Source: Tardiphaga sp. vice304
GTDB lineage: Bacteria; Pseudomonadota; Alphaproteobacteria; Rhizobiales; Xanthobacteraceae
Assembly (NCBI RefSeq): GCF_007018905.1
Contig: NZ_CP041402.1
Span: forward strand, 4,018,001 to 4,082,000
Length of the DNA: 64,000 bases
Direction of reading: 5' to 3'
Below are positions 25,491 through 35,307 of this stretch, in pieces. Every line of letters starts with the position of its first letter. Position 1 is the stretch's first letter. The notes under the pieces were generated by a model. That model was not told where the DNA came from and searched no databases. It saw only the letters and a program-made list of their open reading frames with translations. Position numbers and translations under genes: made by a program.

Positions 25491-26474
25491 CTAGATGCCG
25501 TAATGGCCGCGATACCACGTCACGAAATGCCGGATGCCGTCCTCGATCGAGGTGTCCGGCTTGAAGCCGACGTCGCGCATCAGATCGTCGACGTCGGCAA
25601 AGGTCTCGGGCACGTCGCCGGGCTGCATCGGCAGCATGGTCTTCAACGCCTCGCGCCCCAGTTGCTTCTCCAGAACCGTGACGACATGCAACAGGTCTTC
25701 CGGGCTGTGGTTACCGACATTGTAGAGCCGCGCCGGCGCGGCATCGTCGCTGCCCGTCGGCACATGCCCGATCAACCGCCCGATCACCGCGGCGACGTCA
25801 TCGACGTAAGTGAAATCGCGGCGCATGTGGCCGTGGTTGAACAGTTTTATCGGCACGCCGTCGAGGATCGCCTTGGTGAACAGAAAGATCGCCATGTCCG
25901 GCCGGCCCCACGGGCCGTACACCGTGAAGAAGCGCAAGCCCGTGGTCGGCAGCCGGTACAGATGGCTGTAGGAATGCGCCATCAGTTCGTTGGCCTTCTT
26001 GGTCGCGGCGTACAGGCTGATCGGGTTGTCGACGCGGTCGGTGACCGCAAACGGTTTCTTCTTGTTGGCGCCATACACCGACGATGACGATGCATAGATC
26101 AAATGCTGGCATTCATTGTGCCGGCAGCCCTCCAGCACGTTCAGGAAGCCTTCGAGGTTGGCGTCGGCATAGGCATGCGGCTGGTCGATCGAATAGCGCA
26201 CGCCGGCCTGGGCTGCGAGATGGATCACCACCGGGAATTTTCGCTCGGCGAACAGCGAGGCCATCGCCGGGCGGTCGGCGAGGTTGGCCTTGATGAATTC
26301 GAACTGCGAATGGTCCTGCAGCAGCTTGAGCCGCGCCAGCTTCAGCGCCGGATCGTAATAATCATTGAGGCTGTCGAGCCCGACGATGCGATGCCCCTCC
26401 GCCAGCAACTGGCGGGCGACGTGGAAGCCGATGAAGCCCGCGGCACCGGTGACGAGGATGGATGAGTCCGACAT
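25491..26474 (-). CDS. UDP-glucuronate 4-epimerase (LpsL/Cap1J type)
   Basis: Converts UDP-glucuronate to UDP-galacturonate. The protein is 327 residues from the ATG at 26474, which has GGAG seven bases upstream; the frame is open to 26699 without support. The NAD motif is TGAAGFIGFHVARQL. LDSLNDYYDPALK is the UDP-GlcA epimerase hallmark near residue 35, and HLAAQAGVRYSIDQP follows. The catalytic Tyr-Lys is in SLYAATKKANELMAHSYSHL, and TGLRFFTVYGPWGRPDMA is split around the conserved FFTVYGPWGRPD. The substrate is probably supplied by Ugd (50666). In rhizobial LPS, galacturonate replaces much of the phosphate. Confidence 0.9.
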   Translation of the reverse strand: MSDSSILVTGAAGFIGFHVARQLLAEGHRIVGLDSLNDYYDPALKLARLKLLQDHSQFEFIKANLADRPAMASLFAERKFPVVIHLAAQAGVRYSIDQPHAYADANLEGFLNVLEGCRHNECQHLIYASSSSVYGANKKKPFAVTDRVDNPISLYAATKKANELMAHSYSHLYRLPTTGLRFFTVYGPWGRPDMAIFLFTKAILDGVPIKLFNHGHMRRDFTYVDDVAAVIGRLIGHVPTGSDDAAPARLYNVGNHSPEDLLHVVTVLEKQLGREALKTMLPMQPGDVPETFADVDDLMRDVGFKPDTSIEDGIRHFVTWYRGHYGI

Positions 26475-26689
26475 CGATTCTCCAGAGAATGCGCCTCGAC
26501 CGGCAACGGTCGGCAGAACGGCCCCCCGTCCTTCTAGCCGCGATCGGCGACACTGCAAGAGGTAGCCGGCGGAGATGTTGGCAATGCGACGGCCCCAAGG
26601 CGGCTCCCGGGCAGTGGCTATCCCGGCAAAACGCGATAGAACAGCGGCAGCCTGCCGATCCATCTCATTCTTCGCCTGTGTATGTCCCG

Positions 26690-27700
26690 ATGTCTTCACT
26701 TGTCATGATCGCGCTTGCGGGCGCCGTGGTCGCTGCGGCCCTGCTGTCGGCGGTGATCCTGATCGCGATCCGCCCGCTGCTGGCGCGCTATGCGCTGGCC
26801 CGGCCGAATGCGCGTTCTTCGCACAGGATCCCGACCCCGCAGGGCGGCGGCGTGGCCGTGATCGCCGCGGCGCTGGCCGTGGCCGGCTCAACCATCGCCA
26901 TGGCCTTGCCTGAGGCGCTGCCGTCGCTGGGCGTTCTGTTTGCCGCCACGGTGCTGATGGCGGTCATCGGCGCGATCGACGATATCCGGCCAATTCCGGT
27001 GGCGCCGCGACTGCTGCTGCAGGCCGCGGCGGTCGGCGCGGTACTCTACGCCCTGCCCACCGGTCTGCAGATCGTACCGGCCTGCCCGCTATGGCTGGAA
27101 CGCCTCGTGCTGCTGGTCGCCGGCCTGTGGTTCGTCAACCTCGTCAACTTCATGGACGGGCTGGACTGGATCACGGCCGCCGAAGTGATCCCGGTCACGG
27201 CGGCGCTGGCGCTGTTCGGCCTGTTCGGCGCGCTGTCGCCGGCGGCCGCGCTGGTGGCGGGCGCGCTTGGCGGGGCCATGCTCGGCTTCGCGCCGTTCAA
27301 CCGGCCGGTGGCGAAGATTTTTCTCGGCGATGTCGGCAGTCTGCCGATCGGGCTGCTGCTGGCTTGGTGCTTCGTCGAACTGGCCTTTGCCGGCCACCTC
27401 GTCGCGGCGATCCTGCTGCCGCTGTATTATCTTGCCGACGCGACCTTGACGCTGTTGCGCCGGGCAGCCAGGCGCGAGGCGGTATGGATGGCCCATCGCT
27501 CGCACTTCTATCAGCGCGCGACGGATAACGGCTTTGCGGTGATCGAGGTGGTGCGAACGGTGTTCGGGCTGAACATCGCTCTGGCGGTGCTGGCGGGGTT
27601 TTCGGTGTCTTTCACGTCGACCATGGCGAACGTGATCCTGCTGGCGCTGGGCGCCATTGCGGTTGCTATGGTTCTGCGGGCGTTTTTGACGCCACGTTAA
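26690..27700 (+). CDS. WecA/MraY family polyprenyl-phosphate glycosylphosphotransferase
   Basis: Transfers a sugar-1-phosphate from a UDP-sugar to undecaprenyl phosphate to start O-antigen or capsule synthesis. The 336-residue protein has about ten membrane segments. The motif RPNARSSHRIPTPQGGG near residue 40 is characteristic of the family. Mg2+-binding acids are in AIDDIRPIP and NFMDGLDWI, and FLGDVGSLPIG is the third motif. The start ATG at 26690 is chosen because the hydrophobic first segment begins there; the frame is open further upstream across the divergent epimerase start. The UDP-sugar used is unknown. Confidence 0.88.
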   Translation: MSSLVMIALAGAVVAAALLSAVILIAIRPLLARYALARPNARSSHRIPTPQGGGVAVIAAALAVAGSTIAMALPEALPSLGVLFAATVLMAVIGAIDDIRPIPVAPRLLLQAAAVGAVLYALPTGLQIVPACPLWLERLVLLVAGLWFVNLVNFMDGLDWITAAEVIPVTAALALFGLFGALSPAAALVAGALGGAMLGFAPFNRPVAKIFLGDVGSLPIGLLLAWCFVELAFAGHLVAAILLPLYYLADATLTLLRRAARREAVWMAHRSHFYQRATDNGFAVIEVVRTVFGLNIALAVLAGFSVSFTSTMANVILLALGAIAVAMVLRAFLTPR

Positions 27701-27705
27701 CCTAT

Positions 27706-27806
27706 AGACCGGATGAAATCGGCGTACGCGGAGCGTAAGGCGATGCAATCCGGGTAAAACGCCAACGACGGACAGGCCGGCCCCGGATTGTCATCCGGGC
27801 TACCCA
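27706..27806. repeat. Intergenic inverted repeat related to the CCCGGAT family
   Basis: Contains CCGGATGAAATCGGCG, CGATGCAATCCGGG, CCCCGGATTGTCATCC and a terminal GGGCTAC. These match parts of the arms at 4828-4914 and 57398-57509. It lies between the convergent WecA-like and CapD-like genes and may serve as a shared terminator. Confidence 0.65.
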
Positions 27807-27807
27807 G

Positions 27808-29718
27808 CTACTCCGCCCCCGCCTGATATTCCGGCACGGCGTCCTTGAGGATCGCCACGGCGGCCTCGTGCTGGTCGGCGTCGATGGCCGTGCGCAGCGT
27901 CGCCAGCCAGGTCTTCAGCGTATCCAGCGGCAGTTCGTGCGGCCGCGCCGCCAGAATGCCGGCGATGCCGATTTCCGATGTCGGCTCCTGCTTGGCGAAT
28001 AGAATTTCGTTGAGCCGTTCGCCCGGCCTCACGCCGGTAAACACGATGTCGATGTCGTAGCCCGGCTGCAGGCCGGACAGCCGGATCATGCGGTCGGCGA
28101 GATCGACGATCTTCACCGGTTGCCCCATGCTGAGCACATAGACAGAGGCGTCCGAATGCTGCGCGTTCATGGCGTGCGTCGCCGCCGTCACCACGAGGTC
28201 GCAGGCTTCGCGGATGGTCATGAAGTAGCGCACCATGTCGGGATGCGTGACGGTCACCGGGCCGCCGGCCTCGATCTGCGCCTTGAACTTCGGCACCACC
28301 GAGCCATTGGACGCCAGCACATTGCCGAACCGCACCGAGATCAGCCGCATCGGCGACTTGGCTTCGCTGCCGCTGGAGGCATCGCCGTCGAGCGCCTGGC
28401 AGTACATCTCGGCAAAGCGCTTCGTCAGGCCGAGCATCGACACCGGCTCGATCGCCTTGTCTGTCGAGATCATCACCATGGCATCAGCGCCAGACGCCAG
28501 CGCGGCGTCGGCGACATTGACCGAGCCGAAGATGTTGGTCTTGACGCCCTCGCCCCAGTCGCGCTCGAGGATCGGCACGTGTTTCAGCGCCGCGGCGTGA
28601 AACACGACTTCCGGCTTGAACGCCAGCATCAACGCGTGGATGCGCTCGCGGTCGCGGACATCGGCAATCCGGCCCTCGATCACCGCATGCGTCACCTTGG
28701 CGGCGAGCTTTTCGGTGGCGGCGTGCAGCGCCGGCTCGGAATTCTCGATGATCAGCAGGCGTGCCGCGCCGAAGGTGATGACGCGGTCACAGATTTCAAA
28801 GCCGATCGAGCCGCCGCCGCCGGTCACGACGATCGCCTTGCCGCGCACGAAGTTTTCCAGCCGGGCATAGTCGATCTTGACACTGGGGCGCAGCAGCAGG
28901 TCTTCGACCGCGACCGGCGCCAGCTGCGGCGTGTCGCGGCTCTCTTCCAGCGACGGCAGCCGGCTGACGATCAGGCCCAGCTTGCGCGCTCGCATCAACA
29001 CCGATTCCGGCTGCGCATCGGTCTCGAACGCCGACGGCGTCATCACCACGCGCTCGATGGGCCGGTCGCGGCCGTTGAAGTCTTCGACCACGTTGGGCAG
29101 GTCGTCGATGCCGCCCAGCACGGGCACGCCGCGCAACGTCTGGCCGCGGTCCGATGGCGACGGCGACAGGATGCCGACCGGCCACAGTCGCTTCACCGCG
29201 CCGCTCTCGACGCCGCGCAGAAACACTTCGACATCGGCGGCGCGGCCGATCAGCAGCGTCGGCGCCGCGTCCATGGTCCGCGCCAGATTGCGGGTGCGGG
29301 TGTAGCGGAAATAGCGATAGGCCAGCCGCGGCCCCGAGAGAAAGGCGACCTCGATGAACCAGTAGATGACGATGGTCGTCTTGCCGAGGAAGAAGGTGCC
29401 GTAGACGTTCGGCGCCAGGAAAATGTAGTCGAGCACCAAGAGCGCCACCGACAGCACGGAAGCCGCGCGAAGGATGTTCAACAGGTCCGGCAGCGAAATG
29501 AACCGCCATTTCGTTGTCGTCAGACTGAACATGTAGCAGACGAAAAAGCTGAAGATCAGGAAGTACGGCAGGATCGTCAGCAGCAATGGCAGCCGGTCCC
29601 ACAGGTTCTCGCCGTCGAAGCGCAGCACGAAGCTGAGGATCACGGCGAGTGCCGTGACCAGCGCGTCATGCAGCGCGATGATCCAGTTACGCCAGGTGAA
29701 GTTGAAAATCCGGGACAT
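27808..29718 (-). CDS. Membrane-bound nucleotide-sugar 4,6-dehydratase/epimerase, FlaA1/CapD (WbpM) type
   Basis: A 636-residue polysaccharide-biosynthesis protein. About four hydrophobic segments occupy residues 10-140, followed by a CoA-binding-like domain. The catalytic SDR domain starts near residue 300 with AIVVTGGGGSIGFEICDRV. Then come FHAAALKHVPILE and MISTDKAIEPVSMLGLTKR, where the usual SDR Tyr is replaced by Met as in the WbpM group. FlaA1/WbpM enzymes are UDP-GlcNAc 4,6-dehydratases that lead to QuiNAc, FucNAc and related sugars. The ATG at 29718 overlaps the stop of a 12-codon minicistron and has no visible Shine-Dalgarno, so translation is probably coupled. Confidence 0.9.
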   Translation of the reverse strand: MSRIFNFTWRNWIIALHDALVTALAVILSFVLRFDGENLWDRLPLLLTILPYFLIFSFFVCYMFSLTTTKWRFISLPDLLNILRAASVLSVALLVLDYIFLAPNVYGTFFLGKTTIVIYWFIEVAFLSGPRLAYRYFRYTRTRNLARTMDAAPTLLIGRAADVEVFLRGVESGAVKRLWPVGILSPSPSDRGQTLRGVPVLGGIDDLPNVVEDFNGRDRPIERVVMTPSAFETDAQPESVLMRARKLGLIVSRLPSLEESRDTPQLAPVAVEDLLLRPSVKIDYARLENFVRGKAIVVTGGGGSIGFEICDRVITFGAARLLIIENSEPALHAATEKLAAKVTHAVIEGRIADVRDRERIHALMLAFKPEVVFHAAALKHVPILERDWGEGVKTNIFGSVNVADAALASGADAMVMISTDKAIEPVSMLGLTKRFAEMYCQALDGDASSGSEAKSPMRLISVRFGNVLASNGSVVPKFKAQIEAGGPVTVTHPDMVRYFMTIREACDLVVTAATHAMNAQHSDASVYVLSMGQPVKIVDLADRMIRLSGLQPGYDIDIVFTGVRPGERLNEILFAKQEPTSEIGIAGILAARPHELPLDTLKTWLATLRTAIDADQHEAAVAILKDAVPEYQAGAE

Positions 29719-29756
29719 CAGGACGCAAACCGATCTAACAAGTGATTGTCGTTCAT
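29718..29756 (-). CDS. 12-codon minicistron linking hldE to the capD-like gene
   Basis: A short frame encodes [12 protein letters not shown]. Its ATG overlaps the hldE stop (ATGA) and its TGA overlaps the next ATG (TGATG). A strong GGAGG lies six bases before its ATG, inside hldE, whereas the capD-like ATG has none. This layout suggests coupled translation of the downstream gene. Alternatively, a one-base change has split an extended N-terminus of the dehydratase. Translation is not proven. Confidence 0.5.
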   Translation of the reverse strand: MNDNHLLDRFAS

Positions 29757-31222
29757 CGCTGCCCTCCGCGGGCGCGCTCGACCAGCGAGGTCGTGCTGAA
29801 ACCCTTGAGGATATCGACCAGGATGACCTCGCCGCCATTGGCGGCGACGACTTCGTGGCCGACCACCTGCTCGCGGGTGTAATCGCCGCCCTTGACCAGG
29901 GTGGCCGGGGCGATCTGCGTAATGAGCGCGAGCGGCGTGTCGTCTTCGAAAATCACGACGAGATCGACCGCCTCCAGCGCCGCCAGAACTTCGGCGCGGG
30001 CGCGCTCGTCCTGCACCGGGCGTTCGGGGCCTTTCAGCCGCTTCACCGAGGCGTCGGAGTTGAGGCCCACGATCAGCCGGTCGCAGGTCGCGCGCGCCGC
30101 GGTCAGCACCTTGACGTGGCCGGGATGCAATATGTCGAAACAGCCATTGGTGAAACCGATGCGCAATTGCTGCGCCCGCCATTCCGCCAGTTGCGCGTCG
30201 AGATCGGCGGCGGCGACGATCTTTTCCTCGGCGGCCAGAAACGCATGCGGCAGGATCTTGCGGCGCCATTCGCCGGGCGTCACCACCGCGGTGCCCGTCT
30301 TGCCGACGGCGACGGCGGCAGCCGCGGTGGCCGCGCGCAACGCCGTCTCGAAATCCGCGCCTGCGGCCAGCGCCACCGCCAGCATCGCCGCCACGGTGTC
30401 GCCGGCGCCGGACACGTCGCGCACCTTCACCGGCAATGCGGGCACGTGGATCGCAGCACCGTCGCGCGGCACCAAGGTCATGCCGTGCTCGCTGCGGGTG
30501 ATCAGCATCGCCTCGCAATCCGCAAGGATCATCGCCTCCTGCGCGGCGGTCGCGATGCCGGCATCGGTGTCGGCGCGGCTGCGGGTGGCTTCGGCAAATT
30601 CCTTGCGATTCGGCGTCAGCAGCGTGGCGCCGCGGTAGATCGCCAGATTCGCGCTCTTGGGATCGACGATGACGCGCTTGCCGAGCTTCCTGGCCGCGTC
30701 GATGACATTGCGCAGCACCCGCGCGGTCAGCACGCCCTTGGCGTAGTCCGACAGCAGCACGATGTCGGCGCGCGCAAGCTGCGGCAGGATGGTGTCGATC
30801 AGCCGCTGCTCGATCGCGGCCGAGGCTGGCGAGGCCTGCTCCCAGTCGGCGCGCAGCATATGGGTGGAGAAATGCTCCGACACGAAGCGCACTTTTCGCG
30901 TCGTCGGCCGCGAGGGATCGGTGACCAGCAGCGCCTCGATGCGGTCCTCCTGCTTGAGCTTGTCCGTGAGCACCCGCCCGGCCTCGTCGTCGCCGATCAG
31001 GCCGACAAAAATGCAGGTGGCGCCGAGCGCCGCGATGTTGCGCGCGACATTGCCGGCGCCGCCGATCGTGATCTCGCTGCGCTGGACCGCGATCACCGGT
31101 GCGGGCGCTTCCGGCGAAATCCGCGACACCTCGCCATAGACGAATTCGTCGAGCATCAGATCGCCGACGCACAGGACGGTCTGGCGGGCAATCGCATGCG
31201 ACAGGGCGTCGAAATCGAACAT
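29753..31222 (-). CDS. hldE: Bifunctional heptose 7-phosphate kinase / heptose 1-phosphate adenylyltransferase
   Basis: Makes ADP-D-glycero-beta-D-manno-heptose for LPS inner core. The 489-residue fusion has an N-terminal PfkB kinase domain (about 1-320), with [11 protein letters not shown] and the signature [13 protein letters not shown]. The C-terminal nucleotidyltransferase domain (about 345-489) begins [17 protein letters not shown] with the HxGH motif. The ATG at 31222 is used; the preceding TTG is less likely. It follows hldD by 20 nt, and its stop overlaps the minicistron start. Substrate comes from heptose 1,7-bisphosphate via GmhB (33475). Confidence 0.94.
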   Translation of the reverse strand: MFDFDALSHAIARQTVLCVGDLMLDEFVYGEVSRISPEAPAPVIAVQRSEITIGGAGNVARNIAALGATCIFVGLIGDDEAGRVLTDKLKQEDRIEALLVTDPSRPTTRKVRFVSEHFSTHMLRADWEQASPASAAIEQRLIDTILPQLARADIVLLSDYAKGVLTARVLRNVIDAARKLGKRVIVDPKSANLAIYRGATLLTPNRKEFAEATRSRADTDAGIATAAQEAMILADCEAMLITRSEHGMTLVPRDGAAIHVPALPVKVRDVSGAGDTVAAMLAVALAAGADFETALRAATAAAAVAVGKTGTAVVTPGEWRRKILPHAFLAAEEKIVAAADLDAQLAEWRAQQLRIGFTNGCFDILHPGHVKVLTAARATCDRLIVGLNSDASVKRLKGPERPVQDERARAEVLAALEAVDLVVIFEDDTPLALITQIAPATLVKGGDYTREQVVGHEVVAANGGEVILVDILKGFSTTSLVERARGGQR

Positions 31223-31242
31223 CAAACGGGTACCTGTTGCGT

Positions 31243-32223
31243 TCAGCGGAAGCGATCGGGCTGATCGAGATAGCCCCTGACATAAGCGCCGACCGCATCC
31301 TCCAGCGACGTGAAGCCGCCATTATAGCCGGCCTCGCGCAACCGGTCGCCTTCGCTTTGCGTAAAATACTGGTAGCTGTCGCGAATCTGCTCGGGCATGT
31401 CGATGTAGCTGATCAGCGGCGCCGTACCGAGCGCGGCATAGGCGGCCTGCATCAGGTCCTTGAAGCTGCGTGCCTCACCGGTGCCGACATTGAAGATGCC
31501 GCTGATGTGCGGCGATGCCAAGAGCCACATCATGACGCGGACGACGTCCTCGACTGAGATGAAGTCGCGGCGCTGGTCGCCATCGGCAATGCCGTCGCGG
31601 TGCGACTTGAACAATTGGATGCCGCGGCCGGCCTTGATGTCATCGAAGCGCCGCGTCAGCACCGACATCATCGAGCCCTTGTGGTACTCGTTCGGCCCGA
31701 ACACGTTGAAGAATTTCAGCCCGGCCCATTGCGGCGGCAGCTTTTCGCCGCGCGCCGCGCGCTCGGCGATCGCCATGTCGAACAGATGCTTGCTCCAGCC
31801 GTACAGGTTCATCGGCCGCAGCGCCTTCAGCGCCTCGACGCTGTCGTCGTCGCGAAAACCCTGCGCGCCATCGCCATAGGTCGATGCCGAGGAGGCGTAG
31901 ATGAAGGGCACGGCGTTCTGCGTGCACCAGTCCAGCAACCGCATCGAGAGGCGGAAGTTGGTTTCGATGACGAGGTCGCCGTCGGTGGCGGTGGTCTCGG
32001 AAATGGCGCCGAGGTGGATGACGGCATCAAGCTTGCGGCCGGCCAGCCAGGCCATCAGCTCGCCCGGCGGCACCACATCGGCGAGCTGGCGCTTGGCGAG
32101 GTTGCGCCATTTGCCATCATGGCCGAGAAAATCGCACACCGCGACGTCCGCCCGGCCGGCGTCATTGAGCGCGGCCACGACGTTCGATCCGATAAAACCG
32201 GCCCCTCCGGTCACCAGCAGCAT
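31243..32223 (-). CDS. hldD: ADP-L-glycero-D-manno-heptose 6-epimerase
   Basis: Epimerises ADP-D,D-heptose to ADP-L,D-heptose, the donor for inner-core heptosyltransferases. The 326-residue SDR has [17 protein letters not shown], the hallmark [12 protein letters not shown] after [17 protein letters not shown], and catalytic [11 protein letters not shown] (Tyr/Lys). [17 protein letters not shown] is specific to HldD. The ATG at 32223 has GGGGAT upstream; the longer open frame to 32406 runs across the divergent waaF promoter. It starts the hldD-hldE-minicistron-capD operon. Confidence 0.94.
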   Translation of the reverse strand: MLLVTGGAGFIGSNVVAALNDAGRADVAVCDFLGHDGKWRNLAKRQLADVVPPGELMAWLAGRKLDAVIHLGAISETTATDGDLVIETNFRLSMRLLDWCTQNAVPFIYASSASTYGDGAQGFRDDDSVEALKALRPMNLYGWSKHLFDMAIAERAARGEKLPPQWAGLKFFNVFGPNEYHKGSMMSVLTRRFDDIKAGRGIQLFKSHRDGIADGDQRRDFISVEDVVRVMMWLLASPHISGIFNVGTGEARSFKDLMQAAYAALGTAPLISYIDMPEQIRDSYQYFTQSEGDRLREAGYNGGFTSLEDAVGAYVRGYLDQPDRFR

Positions 32224-32404
32224 GAAATCCCCGCCTCTGTTTTGCGCCGCCACCTTTGCCCCAGTACCGGCCCGCAGGCAACGTCCCGGCGGCCATGGGG
32301 GTGACGATAGGCGACACTTCGGGAAGCATTCTCCGGGTGGCTTGTCCTGCGGGACCGGAAAAGCTACCGACTTTGGCAACATTTGCGACAGCGCAGTTGA
32401 TTTC

Positions 32405-33478
32405 ATGAATCAGAATTCACAATATGATGGCGTGAGGGTGGATCCGGACGACACAAATCCGATCCTGATCATTCCCTATATGTGGATCGGCGATTTCGTC
32501 CGCGGCCATACGGTGGTGAGGGTGCTCAAGGAGCGCTGGCCGAACCGGCCGGTCGATATTCTCGTCAACAAGCAGGTGCAGTCGCTGGTCGATTACATGC
32601 CCGGCGTGCGCCGTGGCGTGTTGTGGGACCTGCCGCGCCGCCGGCTGGCGCTGGCGAAGCAGTGGGAACTGGCGGCGAAGCTGCGCGCGGAAAACTACGG
32701 CACCGTGCTGGTGATGCCGCGGACCTGGAAATCGGCGCTGGCGCCAGCGCTGGCGGGGATTCCCGAGCGCGTCGGCTTTGTCGGCGAGGTCCGGTTCGGG
32801 CTGATCAACCAGTGGCGCTGGGGCGAGAAGAAGCTGCCGCGCATGATCGACAAGAAATGCGCGCTGGCGTTGCCGGAAGGCACCAGGCTGCCACCGGAAT
32901 GGCCGGTGCCGCAGCTGCGCGTGCCGGCCGAGGAGATCGCCCGCTGGCGCGAGGCGCACGGCCTTGGCACCGCCCCCGCGGTGGCGCTGGGCCCGGGCTC
33001 GGTCGGCCCCTCCAAGCGCTGGAGCTATTATGCCGAGGCCGCAAAACTGCTGGTCGAACGCGGGCTCGACGTCTGGGTGATCGGCGGCCCCGGCGAAAAA
33101 GGCCTGGCCGATGAGATTTCGGCCGCGGGCGGCCCGAAAGTGCGCGATCTTACCGGCACCGACCTGCGCAACGGCGTGGTGGCGATGGCCGCCGCCGGCG
33201 TCGCCGTCACCAATGATTCCGGGCTGATGCATATCGCGGCTGCGCTGGGCACGCCGACCATCGGCATTTTCGGGCCGACCTCGCCGCAGCTCTGGGGGCC
33301 GCTCAATCCGCTGGCGGCGACGGTCCAGACCAAAACCTTCGTGCCGTGCCAGCCGTGCCACCGCCCGGTCTGCACCGCCAACAACCACGCCTGCATGCGC
33401 GACATTCCGGCGACCGATGTCGCTGACATCACCGCGCGCGTGCTGGCCGACTTCCCGAATGGAATGGGCGAGCAATGA
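32405..33478 (+). CDS. waaF: ADP-heptose:LPS heptosyltransferase (glycosyltransferase family 9)
   Basis: Transfers heptose from ADP-heptose to the LPS inner core. The 357-residue GT-B protein opens with [19 protein letters not shown]. The C-terminal donor-site region has [28 protein letters not shown] and [20 protein letters not shown] Cys-rich stretch near the end ([16 protein letters not shown]) is typical of WaaF-like proteins. The ATG at 32405 is used, but a GTG at about 32431 is also possible because ribosome signals are weak. The gene diverges from hldD and overlaps gmhB by four bases, so donor synthesis and use are co-located. Confidence 0.9.
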   Translation: MNQNSQYDGVRVDPDDTNPILIIPYMWIGDFVRGHTVVRVLKERWPNRPVDILVNKQVQSLVDYMPGVRRGVLWDLPRRRLALAKQWELAAKLRAENYGTVLVMPRTWKSALAPALAGIPERVGFVGEVRFGLINQWRWGEKKLPRMIDKKCALALPEGTRLPPEWPVPQLRVPAEEIARWREAHGLGTAPAVALGPGSVGPSKRWSYYAEAAKLLVERGLDVWVIGGPGEKGLADEISAAGGPKVRDLTGTDLRNGVVAMAAAGVAVTNDSGLMHIAAALGTPTIGIFGPTSPQLWGPLNPLAATVQTKTFVPCQPCHRPVCTANNHACMRDIPATDVADITARVLADFPNGMGEQ

Positions 33479-33987
33479 GTCAAGCCAAACCCGCCGCCTT
33501 CCTCGACCGCGACGGCGTCATCAATCACGACGACCATCATGTCTTCCAGGCGGAAGCGATCCGCTGGATGCCCAATGCGGCCCGGGCGATCCGCCGCCTG
33601 AACGAGTCCGGCTACCATGTGTTCGTGTTCACCAACCAGTCCGGCATCGCGCGCGGCCTGTTCACTGAAGCGGACCTGCACAGGCTGCACGACTGGATGC
33701 GCGCCGAGCTGCTCACGCAGGGCGCCCGCATCGACGACGTCCGCTACTGCCCGCATTATCCCGGCGGTTCGGTCGCCGGCTATCTCGAAGACCACCCCTG
33801 GCGCAAGCCGAGCCCGGGCATGATCCTCGACCTGATGCAGCACTGGCCGGTGCAGCACGCCGGCAGCTTCGTGATAGGCGACCGCGACACGGACATCGAG
33901 GCGGCCTTAGCGGCGAAGCTGCCGGGCTACCTGTTCGCCGGCGGCGATCTGGATGCGTTCGTCGCGGAGATACTGGCGAAGGTTTAG
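33475..33987 (+). CDS. gmhB: D-glycero-D-manno-heptose 1,7-bisphosphate 7-phosphatase
   Basis: Removes the C7 phosphate of heptose bisphosphate between the two HldE reactions. This 170-residue HAD-superfamily phosphatase has the nucleophile motif FLDRDGVIN near residue 12, motif [13 protein letters not shown], and motif III/IV KPSPGM with [11 protein letters not shown]. Zn-ligand residues fall in [10 protein letters not shown], a divergent form of the usual Cys/His loop. The ATG overlaps the waaF stop (ATGA), indicating coupling. No gmhA gene, for the first step, is present in the window. Confidence 0.92.
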   Translation: MSQAKPAAFLDRDGVINHDDHHVFQAEAIRWMPNAARAIRRLNESGYHVFVFTNQSGIARGLFTEADLHRLHDWMRAELLTQGARIDDVRYCPHYPGGSVAGYLEDHPWRKPSPGMILDLMQHWPVQHAGSFVIGDRDTDIEAALAAKLPGYLFAGGDLDAFVAEILAKV

Positions 33988-33989
33988 CC

Positions 33990-34131
33990 TGCGTCTCGTT
34001 TCCCGGACGCGCTGCAGCGTTCTTCACGCTGCTGCGCAGATCCGGGATCCCGGTTGCTTCCGCGCCAAGCGTGGCCCCGGATCTGCGAGGCGATACTTCG
34101 TATCGCATCGCGTCCGGGGAACGGACCGCGC
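33990..34131. repeat. Intergenic inverted repeat between convergent genes
   Basis: GTTTCCCGGACGCG near the left end pairs with CGCGTCCGGGGAAC near the right end. An inner pair, CAGATCCGGGATCCC with GGCCCCGGATCTGCG, also exists. It separates gmhB from the convergent mannosyltransferase gene and may terminate both. Confidence 0.7.
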
Positions 34132-35178
34132 CTAGATCAACGTCTTGTAGACCTCGGCGATCGCCTTTGCTTCCGCCTCGACGCTGAACTGCTCCAGAAC
34201 GCGCGTTCGCGCGCGCGCCCCCATCGCCTCGGCGGCCGCAGGCTCGCGCATCAAGGGTTCGATCGCCTGCGCCAGTGCTGCGGCATCGTCGATCGGCACC
34301 AGCACGCCGCTGACGCCGTCTTCCACCACGATCTCCGCAGCGCCCGCCCGCGTCGCCACCAGCGCGGCGCCAGCGGCCATCGCCTCGATCAGCGTCAGGC
34401 CAAAGCCTTCGTTGCGCGAGGTGAAGGCGTAGATCGTCAGCCGCTGGTACCAGCGCTGGACGTCGGCGATCGGCAACTCGCCGAGGATGATGATGCGCGA
34501 CTGCAGGCCTGCCGCGGCGATGCGCTGCCGCAGACCATTGGCGAAGCCGCTGTGCTCCGGCGTGATCTCGCCGACGATCACCGCCGTGAAATCCGGGTAC
34601 AGCGGCAACAGCCGGCACATCGCGTCCACGAACAGATCGGTGCCCTTCTGCGCGCGAACGCGGCCGAAGCAGCCGATCGCGTAGCGGCCCGGCAGACCGG
34701 CCTGTGCAAAGGCCGCAGCGCGGTCGGGGGCCGGCGCATAGGTCTGCGTATCGACGCCGTGGGTTATGACGGTCGCCGGCCGCTTCAGATAGGACGCCGA
34801 AATCTCTGATGTCGCGATGATGGCGTCCATCTGCCGGATCAGCCAGCGCGTGATCCAGCTATGATGGCGCTGCGCAGCCGAGGTGAACAGCAGCTTGAAG
34901 GGCCAGCCCAGCGCCTTCAACAGGACGCCCGCGATCATCTCGTCATTGCGCCTTGCGTGCCAGATCAAGGGCTGGCGGCGCAGCCACAGCCGCAGCAGAT
35001 CGCGCCAGCCTAGCCGCGCAATGCCCTCGGGCGCGTCGGAACCGAGCCAGTCGGCGCGGATCAGGCTCGCCAGATGCGGGGCCACCATCCGGTTGGTGGC
35101 GGTCACGCCGGAATAGCGCCAGTGCAGGTTGGTGACAACCACCTGCAGCCTGTCGGCCATTTTGCTCGCGATCGGCAC
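34132..35178 (-). CDS. Glycosyltransferase family 4, LpcC-like LPS core mannosyltransferase
   Basis: A 348-residue GT-B enzyme that probably adds mannose to the LPS core from GDP-mannose. The segments IWHARRNDEMIAG, LLFTSAAQRHHSW, QMDAIIATSEIS and GCFGRVRAQKGTDLFVDAM resemble rhizobial LpcC closely from memory. The donor-site motif RNEGFGLTLIEAMAAGAALVAT carries the E-x7-E acids. The start is GTG 35178, with GGAG six bases upstream; ATG 35160 is the alternative. ManC at 24060 would provide the donor. The acceptor, Kdo or heptose, is not decided by sequence. Confidence 0.83.
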   Translation of the reverse strand: MPIASKMADRLQVVVTNLHWRYSGVTATNRMVAPHLASLIRADWLGSDAPEGIARLGWRDLLRLWLRRQPLIWHARRNDEMIAGVLLKALGWPFKLLFTSAAQRHHSWITRWLIRQMDAIIATSEISASYLKRPATVITHGVDTQTYAPAPDRAAAFAQAGLPGRYAIGCFGRVRAQKGTDLFVDAMCRLLPLYPDFTAVIVGEITPEHSGFANGLRQRIAAAGLQSRIIILGELPIADVQRWYQRLTIYAFTSRNEGFGLTLIEAMAAGAALVATRAGAAEIVVEDGVSGVLVPIDDAAALAQAIEPLMREPAAAEAMGARARTRVLEQFSVEAEAKAIAEVYKTLI

Positions 35179-35307
35179 ACATCACTCCATTTCGACGCAC
35201 CCGCTATACCCATCCTTAAGCATAGCCGCCAGTTACCATCCGTCGAAACCCACTCTTCACCCGGGAATGGCTAGCCTGCGTCCGACATTGAAAAGTGGGA
35301 ACGAGCA

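Noticed and set aside
28120..29745. 541-codon plus-strand open frame
   Set aside because: Antisense to the CapD-like dehydratase; His/Arg/Gln-rich without a domain.
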